64,000 nt of DNA, from assembly GCF_900100965.1 (NCBI RefSeq), contig NZ_FMUJ01000003.1, forward strand, positions 875,336 through 939,335, read 5' to 3'. Positions 9,557 to 19,608 of this stretch are shown here, piece by piece. The position numbers were made by a program, and so were the translations under genes. This stretch comes from Variovorax sp. EL159. Its GTDB lineage: Bacteria; Pseudomonadota; Gammaproteobacteria; Burkholderiales; Burkholderiaceae_C. A model generated the notes under the pieces. That model saw only the letters and a program-made list of their open reading frames with translations, had not been told where the DNA came from and did not search any database. Numbering within the stretch: position 1 is the first letter of the stretch; each line of letters opens with the position of its first letter.

Positions 9557-10981
9557 ATGCCCAGCCCTCTCGAGGGCAGTGGCACGCGCGACCGCCGCCC
9601 CGGCCTCAAGCTGGGCTTCAGCCTTTTCTGGCGCACTTTCTTTCTGCTCGCACTGCTGCTGATCGGTTGCACGGTCGCGTGGCTGCAGACCTTCCGCTCG
9701 CTCGAATACGAGCCACGCGCCATCCAGACCGCGCACCAGATCGCCTCGCTCGTGAACCTCACGCGCGCGGCGCTGGTGTATTCGGACGCCATCACCCGGG
9801 TGTCGCTCATCAAGACGCTGGCCGACCAGGAAGGCGTGCGCATCCTGCCGCGCGAGCCCAATGACCGTTTCCAGCCCTACACCAGCGGCGCGCTCGACCT
9901 GCGCGTGACCGAAGAGCTGATCGACCAGCTCGGCGAAGGCACCACGGTCGCCAGCCGCGTGAACGACGAAGCGGGCCTGTGGATCGGCTTCACCATCGAG
10001 AGCGACACCTACTGGCTGCTGCTCGACCCCACGCGCTTCAGCCGCGTGGGCGGACGCACGTGGCTGGTGTGGCTCAGCACGGCCATGGCGCTGTCGCTGG
10101 CCGGTGCGGCGCTGATCACGCGGCTCATCAACCTGCCGCTCAAGCAGTTGTCGCGCGCGACGATGCAGGTGCGCGAAGGCGAGTACGAGGCGCACCGGCT
10201 CGACGAGCGCGCCCGCACCAACGAGATCCGCGCGGTCAACATCGGCTTCAACCGCATGGCGGACCAGCTCGCCAAGATCGAGCAAGACCGCGCCATCATG
10301 CTGGCCGGCATCTCGCACGACCTGCGCACGCCACTGGCGCGGCTGCGGCTCGAAACCGAGATGAGCGTGGCCGACGAAGACGCGCGCGACCACATGGCCG
10401 CCGACATCGCGCAGCTCGACGCGATCATCGACAAGTTCCTCGACTACGCCCGCCCCGACCATGTCGATCCGCGCCCTGTGCTGCTGCGCGACGTGGTCGA
10501 TGCCTGCACCTACGCGGTGCAGGACTACGAAGAGATGAACATCACCGTCGACGTGCCCGCCGACCTGCGGGTGCTGGGCGACGAGGTCGAGCTCACGCGC
10601 GTGATCTCCAACCTGGTCGAGAACGCGCGGCGCTACGGCAAGACGCCGTCCACCGGCGTGGCCGACGTCACAATCCAGGCGCAAGCCAACAACGATGCGG
10701 TGCTGATCAAGGTGCGCGACCACGGCGCGGGCGTCGAGCCCGCCCTGCTCTCACAGCTGACCAAGCCCTTCTTCCGCGGCGACGCGGCGCGCACTTCGGC
10801 GGCAGGGGCCGGCCTGGGCCTGTCGATCGTGGCGAAGAACATCGAGCGCATGGGCGGCACCTTCGCGCTGACCAGCACGCCGGGGCGCGGCCTTGCCGCG
10901 CACATCCGGATGCCGCGCGCCATGCCCGAAGGCAAACCGGCGCCCAAACCGGGCGAGCTGCCACCGGGCAAGAAGATCTGA
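9557..10981 (+). CDS. envZ: EnvZ-like sensor histidine kinase
   Basis: Inner-membrane sensor of about 474 residues that should phosphorylate the OmpR-type regulator upstream. TM1 lies in FFLLALLLIGCTVAWL, then a periplasmic domain of about 115 residues, TM2 in LVWLSTAMALSLAGAALI, a HAMP linker, the H box AGISHDLRTPLARLRLETEM with phospho-acceptor near H254, and N, G1 and G2 boxes (NLVENARRYGK, VRDHGAGVE, GAGLGLSIV). I chose ATG 9557; a GTG at 9497 extends the frame but has poor ribosome-binding spacing. Confidence 0.9.
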   Translation: MPSPLEGSGTRDRRPGLKLGFSLFWRTFFLLALLLIGCTVAWLQTFRSLEYEPRAIQTAHQIASLVNLTRAALVYSDAITRVSLIKTLADQEGVRILPREPNDRFQPYTSGALDLRVTEELIDQLGEGTTVASRVNDEAGLWIGFTIESDTYWLLLDPTRFSRVGGRTWLVWLSTAMALSLAGAALITRLINLPLKQLSRATMQVREGEYEAHRLDERARTNEIRAVNIGFNRMADQLAKIEQDRAIMLAGISHDLRTPLARLRLETEMSVADEDARDHMAADIAQLDAIIDKFLDYARPDHVDPRPVLLRDVVDACTYAVQDYEEMNITVDVPADLRVLGDEVELTRVISNLVENARRYGKTPSTGVADVTIQAQANNDAVLIKVRDHGAGVEPALLSQLTKPFFRGDAARTSAAGAGLGLSIVAKNIERMGGTFALTSTPGRGLAAHIRMPRAMPEGKPAPKPGELPPGKKI

Positions 10982-11027
10982 AGAAGCTCCTGCTGCCGCC
11001 CTGCCACCAGGGCCGCAGGGGCTGGCT

Positions 11028-11516
11028 TCAGCGGTGCAGCAAGACGGCCGCGCGTGCTTCCATCGCGCGGCCCTCGCCCACCGGGCCGAGCTTCTCGGCC
11101 GTCTTGGCCTTCACGTTCACCTGATCGACCGCAAGGCCCAGCGTGCCGGCGATGCGCTGGCACATGGCCGGAATGTGCGGCGCCAGCTTGGGCGCCTGTG
11201 CAATCACGGTGCTGTCGACGTTGCCGATCTCCCAGCCCGCCGCCCGCACGCGGCGCGCCGCCTCGGCCAGCAGCACCGCCGAATCGGCACCGCGAAACTG
11301 CGGATCGGTGTCGGGAAAATGCCGGCCGATGTCGCCCAGCCCGGCACCGCCGAGCAACGCATCGGTGATCGCATGCAGCAGCACGTCGGCGTCCGAATGC
11401 CCGAGCAGGCCCGTGACGTGCGGCACTTCGACGCCGCCCAGGATCAGCTTGCGCCCTTCGACGAGCTGGTGAACGTCCCAGCCTTCGCCGACGCGGATGT
11501 TGAACGGAGTCGTCAT
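11028..11516 (-). CDS. ispF: 2-C-methyl-D-erythritol 2,4-cyclodiphosphate synthase IspF
   Basis: MEP-pathway enzyme (162 residues) that cyclises CDP-methylerythritol 2-phosphate with loss of CMP. Zinc ligands are in GWDVHQL and [20 protein letters not shown]; the [12 protein letters not shown] and [14 protein letters not shown] segments are typical. The start ATG overlaps the ispD stop in an ATGA, so the two are translationally coupled. Confidence 0.96.
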   Translation of the reverse strand: MTTPFNIRVGEGWDVHQLVEGRKLILGGVEVPHVTGLLGHSDADVLLHAITDALLGGAGLGDIGRHFPDTDPQFRGADSAVLLAEAARRVRAAGWEIGNVDSTVIAQAPKLAPHIPAMCQRIAGTLGLAVDQVNVKAKTAEKLGPVGEGRAMEARAAVLLHR

Positions 11517-12235
11517 GCCATGGCTTTCTTGCGGCCGAGCAGAACCGCCTCGGCCAGTACGAAGTCTTCGGGAAACGTGACCTTGAAGTTCTGCGCGCTG
11601 CCCGGCACCAGCAGCGGCGACAGTCCGATGGCCTCGATCGCGCTGGCCTCGTCGGTCACGGTGTCGCCCACGCGCTCCAGCGCATCGAGCAGCATGCCCA
11701 GGCGGAACATCTGCGGCGTCTGCGCCAGCCACTTGTCGGCGCGCGGCAGGGTCTGGGCCACGCGGCTTTCGGTGGTCGATGCCTTCAGCGTGTCGGCCAG
11801 CCGGTGGGCCAGCAGCCCGCCCACGGCGTCATGTTCGCAGGCGGCGATCAGCGCCTCGATCTGGCTCGAGGTGACGAGGCAGCGTGCCGCGTCGTGCACC
11901 AGCACCCAGTCGTGCGCGCCGGCGCCCTTCTGCCGCAGCGCCAGCAGGCCATTGCGCACCGTGGCGGCGCGGGTCAGGCCGCCCACGCGCAGCAGGTGCT
12001 CGCCCTGGGCCGGAAAGCGTGGCAGCACGGCGTCGACATCGCGGTCGTCCGGCGACACCACCAGCGCCAGCCCCGCAAAACGGCCCGCCAGTGCACGAAA
12101 GGCCTCCAGCGTGTGGGCCACCATCGGCTGGCCGGCCAGGCGCCGGTATTGCTTGGGCTGCGTGGACTGGGCATGTCCCGCGCGGTGGCCGGAGCCGGCG
12201 CAGGGAATCAGCACGAAAAGTCGGGAAGAAGACAT
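11513..12235 (-). CDS. ispD: 2-C-methyl-D-erythritol 4-phosphate cytidylyltransferase IspD
   Basis: MEP-pathway enzyme (240 residues) that joins CTP and methylerythritol 4-phosphate. Nucleotide-binding loop [12 protein letters not shown], the substrate segment [30 protein letters not shown] and the C-terminal ITFPED-like segment ([12 protein letters not shown]). ATG 12235 is used; the frame is open up to 12283. It is divergent from mfd. Confidence 0.96.
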   Translation of the reverse strand: MSSSRLFVLIPCAGSGHRAGHAQSTQPKQYRRLAGQPMVAHTLEAFRALAGRFAGLALVVSPDDRDVDAVLPRFPAQGEHLLRVGGLTRAATVRNGLLALRQKGAGAHDWVLVHDAARCLVTSSQIEALIAACEHDAVGGLLAHRLADTLKASTTESRVAQTLPRADKWLAQTPQMFRLGMLLDALERVGDTVTDEASAIEAIGLSPLLVPGSAQNFKVTFPEDFVLAEAVLLGRKKAMA

Positions 12236-12351
12236 GAGCTCCTGTACGGGCCGATGGCCGACAAGCGGATAAAGGGCCGCCATTCTAGAATTGCCCTTCG
12301 CACACCCCTCGCCAGCCGGCGCGGGGTGTTGTGCATTTTTCGAACCGCTCC

Positions 12352-15300
12352 ATGGACCTCCCCCATCTCACGGCAGGCAAGCGTTTCACGCTGCCGCGTC
12401 CCCCGTTGTCGGCCGATGCCCTCTTGCTCGCGCAGCTGGGCATGCGCGAGAAAACCGCGGGCCGCGCCACCGCGATGTTCACGGCCGACGCCAACGACGC
12501 GCAGCGGCTCATCGACGAGATCGCCTTCTTTGCGCCCGAGCTGCGCTGCGCCCTCTTCCCCGACTGGGAGACGCTGCCCTACGACAGCTTCTCGCCGCAC
12601 CAGGACCTGATCAGCGAACGGCTCGCCACGCTCTGGCGCATCAGCCAGAAAGAAGCCGATGTTGTGCTGGTGCCCGCCACCACCGCGCTCTACCGGCTCG
12701 CGCCGCCAGCGTTCCTGGCGGGCTACACCTTCCACTTCAAGGCCAAGCAGAAGCTGGAAGAGTCCAAGCTCAAGGCCCAACTCACGCTGGCCGGCTACAG
12801 CCACGTGACGCAGGTGGTGAGCCCCGGCGAATACGCGGTGCGCGGCGGGCTGATCGACCTGTTCCCCATGGGTTCGCCGGTGCCCTTCCGCGTCGACCTG
12901 TTCGACGACGAGATCGACACCATCCGCACCTTCGACCCCGACACCCAGCGCAGCCTGTACCCGGTGCCCGAAGTGCGCCTGCTGCCCGGCCGCGAATTCC
13001 CGATGGACGACGACGCCCGCGGGCGCTTTCGCAGCCGGTGGCGTGAACTGCTCGAGGGCGATCCGACCAAGAGCCGCATCTACAAGGACATGGGCAACGG
13101 CGTGGCCACCGCCGGCATCGAGTACTACCTGCCGCTGTTCTTCGACGAGACGGCTACGGTGTTCGACTACCTGGGCCCCGACGCCACCGTGGTGCTGCAT
13201 GGCGACCTCGAACCGGCGTTCCAGCATTTCTGGCAAGACACGAACGAGCGCTACCGGCTGGTACAGGGCGACCCCGAGCGCCCGGCGCTGCCGCCCGAAG
13301 CGCTGTTCCTGAACGCCGAGCAGTTCTACCAGCGCGCCAAGCCGCACGCCCAGCTCGCGATTCGCGGCCAGGCAGGCGGCGGCGACGCCATCGAAACACC
13401 CTACGCCGAGTTCGACAAGCTCCCGCCGTTCGCCGTGGTGCGCGGTGCCGAAGATCCACTGGTCGGCCTGAAGGCACACATCGCCAGCACGCCGCATCGC
13501 GTGCTGCTGATCGCCGAAAGCGACGGCCGCCGCGAGAGCCTGCTCGACTTCTTGCGCGCCAGCGGCGTGAGCCCGCCGGCCTTCGATTCGCTGGCCGAGT
13601 TCGAGGCCTCGCCCGACGAAAAGATCGGCATCGCCACCGCCGCGCTGGCCTCGGGCTTTGCGTGGCGCGAACAAGGCATCGACCTCGTCACCGAGACCGA
13701 GCTGTTCGCCACCGCGCCGACCACCCGCCGTCGCAACAAGAAGCAGGAACAGGTCAGCGACGTCGAGGCGCTCATCAAGGACCTGTCGGAGCTGAACGTC
13801 GGCGACCCGGTGGTCCACACCGCGCACGGCATCGGCCGCTACCGGGGCCTGATCCACATGGACCTGGGCCAGGGCAACGGCCCCGACGGCAAGCCGCTGC
13901 TGCAGGAAATGCTGCACCTGGAGTACGCCGACAAGGCCACGCTGTACGTGCCCGTGTCGCAACTGCACCAGATCAGCCGCTACACCGGCGTCAGCGCCGA
14001 CGAGGCCCCGCTGCACAAGCTGGGCTCCGGCCAATGGGAAAAGGCCAAGCGCAAGGCCGCCGAACAGGTGCGCGACTCCGCCGCCGAGTTGCTCAACATC
14101 TACGCCCGCCGCGCCGCGCGCGAAGGCCACGCCTTCCGCTACTCGCCAGCCGACTACGAAGTGTTCGCCAACGACTTCGGCTTCCAGGAAACGGCCGACC
14201 AGAAGGCCGCGATCCACGCCGTGGTGCAGGACATGATCTCGCCGCAGCCGATGGACCGCCTTGTGTGTGGCGACGTGGGCTTCGGCAAGACCGAAGTGGC
14301 GCTGCGCGCGGCCTTCATCGCCGTCACCGGCGGCAAGCAGGTCGCCTTTCTTGCGCCGACCACGCTGCTGGCCGAACAGCATTACCAGACGCTGGTCGAC
14401 CGCTTCGCCAAGTGGCCGGTGAAGGTGGCCGAAATGAGCCGCTTCCGCTCGGCCAAGGAGATCACCGCCGCCGCCAAGGGGCTGGCCGAAGGCCAGGTCG
14501 ACATCGTGGTCGGCACGCACAAGCTGCTCTCGCAGTCGGTCAAGTTCAAGAACCTGGGCCTGCTCATCATCGACGAAGAGCATCGCTTCGGCGTGCGCCA
14601 CAAAGAGGCGATGAAGGCGATGCGCGCCGAGGTCGACGTGCTCACGCTCACCGCCACGCCGATTCCGCGCACGCTGGGCATGGCGCTCGAAGGCCTGCGC
14701 GACCTGAGCGTGATCGCCACCGCACCGCAGCGACGTCTTGCCATCAAAACCTTCGTGCGCAACGAAGGCACGGGCGTGATCCGCGAAGCCGTGCTGCGCG
14801 AGCTGAAGCGCGGTGGGCAGGTCTACTTTCTGCACAACGAGGTCGAGACCATCGAGAACCGGCGCCAGAAGCTCGAAGAGATTCTTCCCGAGGCCCGCAT
14901 CGCCGTGGCCCACGGCCAGATGCCCGAGCGCGAGCTGGAGCGCGTCATGCGCGACTTCGTGGCCCAGCGCTACAACCTGCTGCTGTGCTCGACCATCATC
15001 GAGACCGGCATCGACGTGCCGACCGCCAACACCATCGTGATGAGCCGCGCCGACAAGTTCGGCCTGGCGCAGTTGCACCAGTTGCGTGGCCGCGTCGGGC
15101 GCTCGCACCACCAAGCCTATGCGTACCTGATGGTGCCGGACACCGAAGGCCTGACCAAGCAGGCGGCCCAGCGGCTCGACGCCATCCAGCAGATGGAAGA
15201 GCTGGGCTCCGGCTTCTACCTCGCGATGCACGACCTGGAAATCCGCGGCACGGGCGAAGTGCTCGGCGAGAACCAGAGCGGCAACATGATGGAGATCGGC

Positions 15301-15846
15301 TTTCAGCTCTACAACGAGATGCTGAGCGAGGCCGTGCGAGCGCTCAAGGCCGGGCAGGAGCCCGATCTGCTGTCGCCGCTGTCGGTCACGACCGAGATCA
15401 ACCTGCACGCCCCCGCCCTGCTGCCCGACGACTACTGCGGCGACGTGCACCTGCGGCTGTCGTTCTACAAGAAGCTGGCCACCGCGAAGACGCCCGACCA
15501 GATCGACACGCTGCTCGAAGAGATCGTCGACCGCTTCGGCAAGCTGCCGCCGCAGGCGCAGACGCTGATCGACACGCACCGGCTGCGCGTGCTGGCACGG
15601 CCGTATGGCGTGGTCAAGGTCGATGCGGCGCCGGGCATCATCAACATCACCTTCAAGAAAGATCCGCCGGTCGATTCGATGGCCATCATCCAGCTGATCC
15701 AGAAGAACAAGCACATCAAGCTCGCCGGCAACGAAAAGCTGCGCATCGAGCGCGAACTGAAAGAGCCGAAGGAGCGTGCGCAGATGGTGCGCGATGTGCT
15801 GCGCAGCCTCGGTCAACCCCTCGTCAAGGAACCTGCCCCCGCATGA
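12352..15846 (+). CDS. mfd: Transcription-repair coupling factor Mfd
   Basis: DNA translocase of about 1164 residues that displaces stalled RNA polymerase and recruits UvrA. Domain order: UvrB-like N-terminal modules (PDWETLPYDSFSPHQDLISERL), CarD-like RNA-polymerase interaction domain (GDPVVHTAHGIGRYRGL), superfamily-2 motor with Walker A (GDVGFGKTEVALRAAF), DEEH box (IIDEEHRFGVRHKE), TRG motif (HGQMPERELERVMRDF), motif VI region (QLRGRVGRSHHQAYAYL) and the C-terminal D7 domain. I chose ATG 12352; a GTG at 12331 is an in-frame alternative. The stop overlaps serB in ATGA. Confidence 0.97.
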   Translation: MDLPHLTAGKRFTLPRPPLSADALLLAQLGMREKTAGRATAMFTADANDAQRLIDEIAFFAPELRCALFPDWETLPYDSFSPHQDLISERLATLWRISQKEADVVLVPATTALYRLAPPAFLAGYTFHFKAKQKLEESKLKAQLTLAGYSHVTQVVSPGEYAVRGGLIDLFPMGSPVPFRVDLFDDEIDTIRTFDPDTQRSLYPVPEVRLLPGREFPMDDDARGRFRSRWRELLEGDPTKSRIYKDMGNGVATAGIEYYLPLFFDETATVFDYLGPDATVVLHGDLEPAFQHFWQDTNERYRLVQGDPERPALPPEALFLNAEQFYQRAKPHAQLAIRGQAGGGDAIETPYAEFDKLPPFAVVRGAEDPLVGLKAHIASTPHRVLLIAESDGRRESLLDFLRASGVSPPAFDSLAEFEASPDEKIGIATAALASGFAWREQGIDLVTETELFATAPTTRRRNKKQEQVSDVEALIKDLSELNVGDPVVHTAHGIGRYRGLIHMDLGQGNGPDGKPLLQEMLHLEYADKATLYVPVSQLHQISRYTGVSADEAPLHKLGSGQWEKAKRKAAEQVRDSAAELLNIYARRAAREGHAFRYSPADYEVFANDFGFQETADQKAAIHAVVQDMISPQPMDRLVCGDVGFGKTEVALRAAFIAVTGGKQVAFLAPTTLLAEQHYQTLVDRFAKWPVKVAEMSRFRSAKEITAAAKGLAEGQVDIVVGTHKLLSQSVKFKNLGLLIIDEEHRFGVRHKEAMKAMRAEVDVLTLTATPIPRTLGMALEGLRDLSVIATAPQRRLAIKTFVRNEGTGVIREAVLRELKRGGQVYFLHNEVETIENRRQKLEEILPEARIAVAHGQMPERELERVMRDFVAQRYNLLLCSTIIETGIDVPTANTIVMSRADKFGLAQLHQLRGRVGRSHHQAYAYLMVPDTEGLTKQAAQRLDAIQQMEELGSGFYLAMHDLEIRGTGEVLGENQSGNMMEIGFQLYNEMLSEAVRALKAGQEPDLLSPLSVTTEINLHAPALLPDDYCGDVHLRLSFYKKLATAKTPDQIDTLLEEIVDRFGKLPPQAQTLIDTHRLRVLARPYGVVKVDAAPGIINITFKKDPPVDSMAIIQLIQKNKHIKLAGNEKLRIERELKEPKERAQMVRDVLRSLGQPLVKEPAPA

Positions 15847-16565
15847 GCCCCCTGAGCGCAACTCAAGAAATCTCCCCCGGCCTCGTCATCCAGCGCGTGA
15901 AGCCGCCGCTGGTGCTGGCCGACTTCAAGCTGATCGCGTTCGACATGGACTCGACGCTGATCAACATCGAATGCATCGACGAGATCGCCGATGCCGTCGG
16001 CAAGAAGGCCGAAGTGGCCGCGATCACCGAAGCCACGATGCGCGGCGAGATCAAGGACTTCAAGGAAAGCCTGCGCCGCCGCGTGGCGCTGCTCAAGGGC
16101 GTGCCCGTCGCGGCGCTGCAGCAGGTGTACGACGAGAGGCTGCAGCTCAACCCGGGCGCGACCGAGCTGGTCGCCGCCTGCAAGAAGGCCGGCCTCAAGG
16201 TGCTGCTGGTGTCGGGTGGCTTCACCTTCTTCGCGAACCGCGTGAAGGAGCGGCTGGGCATCGACTTCGCGCGCTCCAACCTGCTCGACGAAGCCGACGG
16301 CCACCTCACCGGACAGGTCGTCACGCAAAGCTGGGGCGACATCTGCGACGGCGCAGAAAAGCGCCGCACGCTGCTCGAGATCGCTTCACTGATGGGCATT
16401 TCGCCGCAGGAGACCATCGCAGTGGGCGATGGCGCCAACGACCTGCCGATGATGGGCGAAGCGGGCCTTTCGGTGGCCTATCACGCCAAGCCGAAGGTGC
16501 GCGAACAGGCCATGGTGGCCATCAACGAAGGCGGGCTCGATCGCCTGCTGGACATCGTCAAATGA
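15843..16565 (+). CDS. serB: Phosphoserine phosphatase SerB
   Basis: HAD-superfamily phosphatase (240 residues) for the last step of serine synthesis. Motif I is FDMDSTLI with nucleophile D34 and general acid D36, followed by ECIDEIAD, motif II in LLVSGGFTFFA, and motif III/IV in AVGDGANDLPMM. The ACT-type N-terminal extension of the E. coli enzyme is absent. The start overlaps the mfd stop and the stop overlaps the next start (both ATGA), so mfd-serB-dehydrogenase form a coupled operon. Confidence 0.95.
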   Translation: MSPLSATQEISPGLVIQRVKPPLVLADFKLIAFDMDSTLINIECIDEIADAVGKKAEVAAITEATMRGEIKDFKESLRRRVALLKGVPVAALQQVYDERLQLNPGATELVAACKKAGLKVLLVSGGFTFFANRVKERLGIDFARSNLLDEADGHLTGQVVTQSWGDICDGAEKRRTLLEIASLMGISPQETIAVGDGANDLPMMGEAGLSVAYHAKPKVREQAMVAINEGGLDRLLDIVK

Positions 16566-17644
16566 CCACACCCGCAGACACCACCGCCCCGCTGCTCTAC
16601 CGCGCCGACGCGCTCCAGGACTACGCCAGCGCCCTGCTGCAGAAAGCCGGGCTCGCCGCAGCGATGGCCGATAGCGTCGCGCGCACGCTGGTCGAAGGCG
16701 ACCTGCTGGGCCACGACACGCACGGTCTGGCGCTGCTGGCCGGCTATGTGAAGGAGATCGAATCGGGCGGCATGGCCCGCGACGGCGCCCCCGAGGTCCT
16801 GTCGGACCGCCCCGCCGCCGTGCTGTGGGACGGCAAGCGCCTGCCCGGCCCCTGGCTCATGGACCAGGGCATGGACCTGCTGATTCCGCGAGCGCGCGAA
16901 CTCGGCACCGCCTCGCTGGTCATTCGCCGCAGCCACCACATCGCCTGCCTCGCGGTCTACATGCTGCGTGCGCTGCAGGAAGACATGCTGATGCTGCTGG
17001 CCTGCTCCGACCCGAACACGGCCAGCGTCGCGCCCTTCGGCGGCACGCAGGCGGTGTTCACGCCGAATCCGCTGGCGATGGGCTTTCCGCTCTCGACAGG
17101 CGGCGTGATGGTCGACATTTCGGCCTCGATCACGACCAACGGCATGAGCAACCGCAAGCGGGCAGCCGGCGAGACCTTTGCCGAAGAATGGCTCATCGAC
17201 GCCACCGGCAAGCCGTCGAACAACCCGCAGGTCCTGTTCGACCAACCGCCCGGCACGCTGCTGCCGGTCGGCGGCCTGAGCCACGGGCACAAGGGCTACG
17301 GGATGGCGCTGCTGGTCGAAACACTGACCGGCGGCCTGGCCGGCTTCGGCCGCGCGGACCCGCCCGAAGGCTGGGGCGCCACCGTGCACATCACGCTGCA
17401 CGACCTGCACGCATTCGGTGGAAAAGAAGCCTTCCTGCGCCAGATGGACCACGTGGCGGCCCAGTGCCGGAGCAACACGCCCATCGACCCTGCGAAGCCG
17501 GTCCGGCTGCCGGGTGAAGGCGGTTTGAAGCGTCGGGAGGGGCAATCGAAGAACGGGGTGCGGCTGCACCCGTCGATTGCGCGTTCGCTGCAGGAGGCGG
17601 AACAGCGCCACGGGCTGGCGCTGGCCCGCGCGCTGTGGGTCTGA
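16562..17644 (+). CDS. Malate/L-lactate dehydrogenase family (Ldh2) oxidoreductase
   Basis: NAD(P)-dependent dehydrogenase of 360 residues in the type-2 malate/L-lactate/ureidoglycolate dehydrogenase family. Typical blocks: LVEGDLLGHDTHGLALLAGYV, the catalytic His region SHHIACLAVYM, FGGTQAVFTPNPLAMGFP, and the GGLSHGHKGYGMALLVETLTGGL segment. The exact 2-hydroxy (or imino) acid substrate cannot be assigned. It is coupled to serB by an ATGA overlap. Confidence 0.88.
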   Translation: MTTPADTTAPLLYRADALQDYASALLQKAGLAAAMADSVARTLVEGDLLGHDTHGLALLAGYVKEIESGGMARDGAPEVLSDRPAAVLWDGKRLPGPWLMDQGMDLLIPRARELGTASLVIRRSHHIACLAVYMLRALQEDMLMLLACSDPNTASVAPFGGTQAVFTPNPLAMGFPLSTGGVMVDISASITTNGMSNRKRAAGETFAEEWLIDATGKPSNNPQVLFDQPPGTLLPVGGLSHGHKGYGMALLVETLTGGLAGFGRADPPEGWGATVHITLHDLHAFGGKEAFLRQMDHVAAQCRSNTPIDPAKPVRLPGEGGLKRREGQSKNGVRLHPSIARSLQEAEQRHGLALARALWV

Positions 17645-17648
17645 CGGG

Positions 17649-17975
17649 TCAGTCTTCTTCGGACGGCTCTTCTTGCGCCCCTTGCCCAGCCGGGCGGGGC
17701 GTGCGCTTGCCGGGCTTGGCCACGACCTCGACGTAGAACTGCTTGCCGGCTTCCTTGACCACACCGTCGATCAGGCCGGTGATGGCGGAAAGGTGCACGA
17801 CCTGGGCGGATTCTTCGGCTGCGCCGAACTTGCAATCGAAGTCCCAGAAGTCGGCGCCTTCGGGCAGAACGCGCCGGCGTTCGCGCTTGATGTACTTGCG
17901 GATCTCGTGTTTGATGGCTTCGAGAAGCCGGTCGGGGTGCTTGCCCTCGACCTGGAGCTGAAAGGTTTTTCTCAT
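17649..17975 (-). CDS. DUF6172-like conserved protein
   Basis: Cytoplasmic protein of 108 residues with no signal or membrane segment. The N-terminal TFQLQVEGKHPDRLLEAIKHEIRKY stretch and the central RRRVLPEGADFWDFDCKFG segment match what I remember of DUF6172, a small proteobacterial family of unknown function. The tail is rich in Pro, Gly and Glu. It converges on the Ldh2 gene with a four-base gap. Confidence 0.8.
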   Translation of the reverse strand: MRKTFQLQVEGKHPDRLLEAIKHEIRKYIKRERRRVLPEGADFWDFDCKFGAAEESAQVVHLSAITGLIDGVVKEAGKQFYVEVVAKPGKRTPRPAGQGAQEEPSEED

Positions 17976-18036
17976 AGGTGATCGTAACGCGCCGCGCTGT
18001 GTACAGTCGGCGGTTCAATTGAAAGCAGGTGAAGAC

Positions 18037-18264
18037 ATGGCGCGCGCAAACGACTGGGCAAGCAAGGTGATGGCATTGGTGAACGGCGGCAACGCGCCCG
18101 CGGCCATCGCGCAGATCAAGGTGGCGCCCTCGGTCAAGGACCTGAAGGCGCTGCAGACGATCATGACGCTCTCGAAAATGAAAGGCCGCTATCCGAACGT
18201 GGATGCGGCCATTGCGGACAACCTCGACCTGCTGGCGGCGCCCCGCCTGCACCGCTCGCCCTGA
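18037..18264 (+). CDS. Small hypothetical protein
   Basis: 75 residues starting MARANDWASKVMALV, with AGGTGAAG correctly spaced upstream of ATG 18037. The sequence has three short predicted helices (SKVMALVNGG, SVKDLKALQTIMTLSKMK, NVDAAIADNLDLLAA) and no signal peptide. It is divergent from the DUF6172 gene, with about 60 bases for both promoters. No family recognised. Confidence 0.65.
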   Translation: MARANDWASKVMALVNGGNAPAAIAQIKVAPSVKDLKALQTIMTLSKMKGRYPNVDAAIADNLDLLAAPRLHRSP

Positions 18265-18279
18265 ACCCGCCCTGAGGCT

Positions 18280-19467
18280 TTACAGCGCCTGACCGAGGCG
18301 CTTCACGCCTTCTTCGATCTTCGCGACGTCGGCCGTTGCAAAGCTCAGGCGCAGCGTCGCCACATCGGGGTTCTCGGCAAAGAACGGCGCGCCGGGCACG
18401 AAGGCCACCAGCTTTTCGATGGCGCGCTTGGCCAGTTCATTGGCATCGGCCAGCTTGCCGTTGGCGCCCGTCAGGCGCGCCCAGAAGAACAAACCGCCAT
18501 TGGGCTGCGTGAAGCTCACGGCTTCGCCCAGCTCGCGCTTGAGCGCTGCGCCCATGGCCTGCGCACGCTGGCCGTACACCTCGCGCACATGCGCCAGCGT
18601 GGCGGGCATGCGGCCGCTCTTGAGGTACTGCGCGGCCGTGGCCTGCGAGAAGGTGCTCGTGTGGGCATCGCTGAACTGCTTGCACATGGTGGCCTTCGCG
18701 AGCAGTTCGGGCGGCGCGATCATCCAGCCGATGCGCAGGCCGGGGCTGAGCACCTTGCTCAGGCTGCCGCAGTGCGCCAGCAGTTCGCGGCTGCCGGGCA
18801 CGTCCTTGCTGAGGGACATGATCGACGGCGGCGGGGCTTCGCCAAAGTAGAGGTCGCCGTACGGGTCGTCTTCCACGATCAGCGTCTGGTACTTCACGGC
18901 CAGCTCCAGCACCTTCTTGCGGCGCTCCAGGCTCAGCATGGCGCCGCTGGGGTTGCCGAAGGTCGGGATCAGGTAGACGAACTTGGGCTTGTGCTCGGCG
19001 ATGAGCTTTTCGAGCTCGTCGGTCTTCACGCCGTTGGCGTCGATGGGCGCGCTGATGAGCTGCGCGCCATACAGGCGAAAGCACTGGATGGTGGCCAGGA
19101 AGGTCGGGCCTTCGACGATCACCTTGTCGCCGGGCGAGATCATGGTCTTGCCCAGCAGGTCGAGCGCCTGCTGGCTGCCGGTGGTGACGATCAGGCCGCT
19201 CGGGTCCACGTCGACGCCCTTGGTCTTCATGAAAGAACTGAGCTGCGTGCGCAGCGGCTCGTAGCCTTCGGTGGCGCCGTATTGCAGGGCCGCGCCGGGC
19301 TCTTCGGCCAGCGCCTTCTGGCTCGCCTCCTTGAGACCCTCGACGTCGAACATGGCGCTGTCCGGGAAACCGCCCGCGAAACTGATGATGCCGGGCTTGC
19401 CCAACAGCTTGAAGAGTTCGCGGATGGCGGAGGTTTCGACGTTGTCGAGGCGGGAGGCGAATTGCAT
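18280..19467 (-). CDS. PLP-dependent aminotransferase (2-aminoadipate/MocR-like class I fold)
   Basis: Cytoplasmic class I/II aminotransferase of about 395 residues. The N-terminal GKPGIISFAGGFPDSAMFD motif and YGATEGYEPLR are typical of the LysN/2-aminoadipate transaminase group. Asn and Asp cofactor contacts lie in PTFGNPSGAM and VEDDPYGDLYF, and the PLP lysine is in CGSLSKVLSPGLRIGW. Substrate specificity in this group is broad, so no firm name is given. ATG 19467 is used rather than the GTG at 19479. Confidence 0.88.
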   Translation of the reverse strand: MQFASRLDNVETSAIRELFKLLGKPGIISFAGGFPDSAMFDVEGLKEASQKALAEEPGAALQYGATEGYEPLRTQLSSFMKTKGVDVDPSGLIVTTGSQQALDLLGKTMISPGDKVIVEGPTFLATIQCFRLYGAQLISAPIDANGVKTDELEKLIAEHKPKFVYLIPTFGNPSGAMLSLERRKKVLELAVKYQTLIVEDDPYGDLYFGEAPPPSIMSLSKDVPGSRELLAHCGSLSKVLSPGLRIGWMIAPPELLAKATMCKQFSDAHTSTFSQATAAQYLKSGRMPATLAHVREVYGQRAQAMGAALKRELGEAVSFTQPNGGLFFWARLTGANGKLADANELAKRAIEKLVAFVPGAPFFAENPDVATLRLSFATADVAKIEEGVKRLGQAL

Positions 19468-19608
19468 GGTCAGTCTCACTTTCTGGGCGTCATTGTCGCG
19501 AAAGCCGCAGGCAATAAAGCTGCGTAAGGCTATCGGCTTTCAACGATATATTGCGCTACGACAGCCTTCCTGCGCGCGGCAGGCGGGTGCCGCGCCCTAC
19601 CGAGCCCC

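Noticed and set aside
12208..15861. Open frame of over 1200 codons on the minus strand
   Set aside because: It is exactly antisense to mfd, has a His/Gln/Leu-rich composition typical of the reverse strand of GC-rich genes, and no protein motif.
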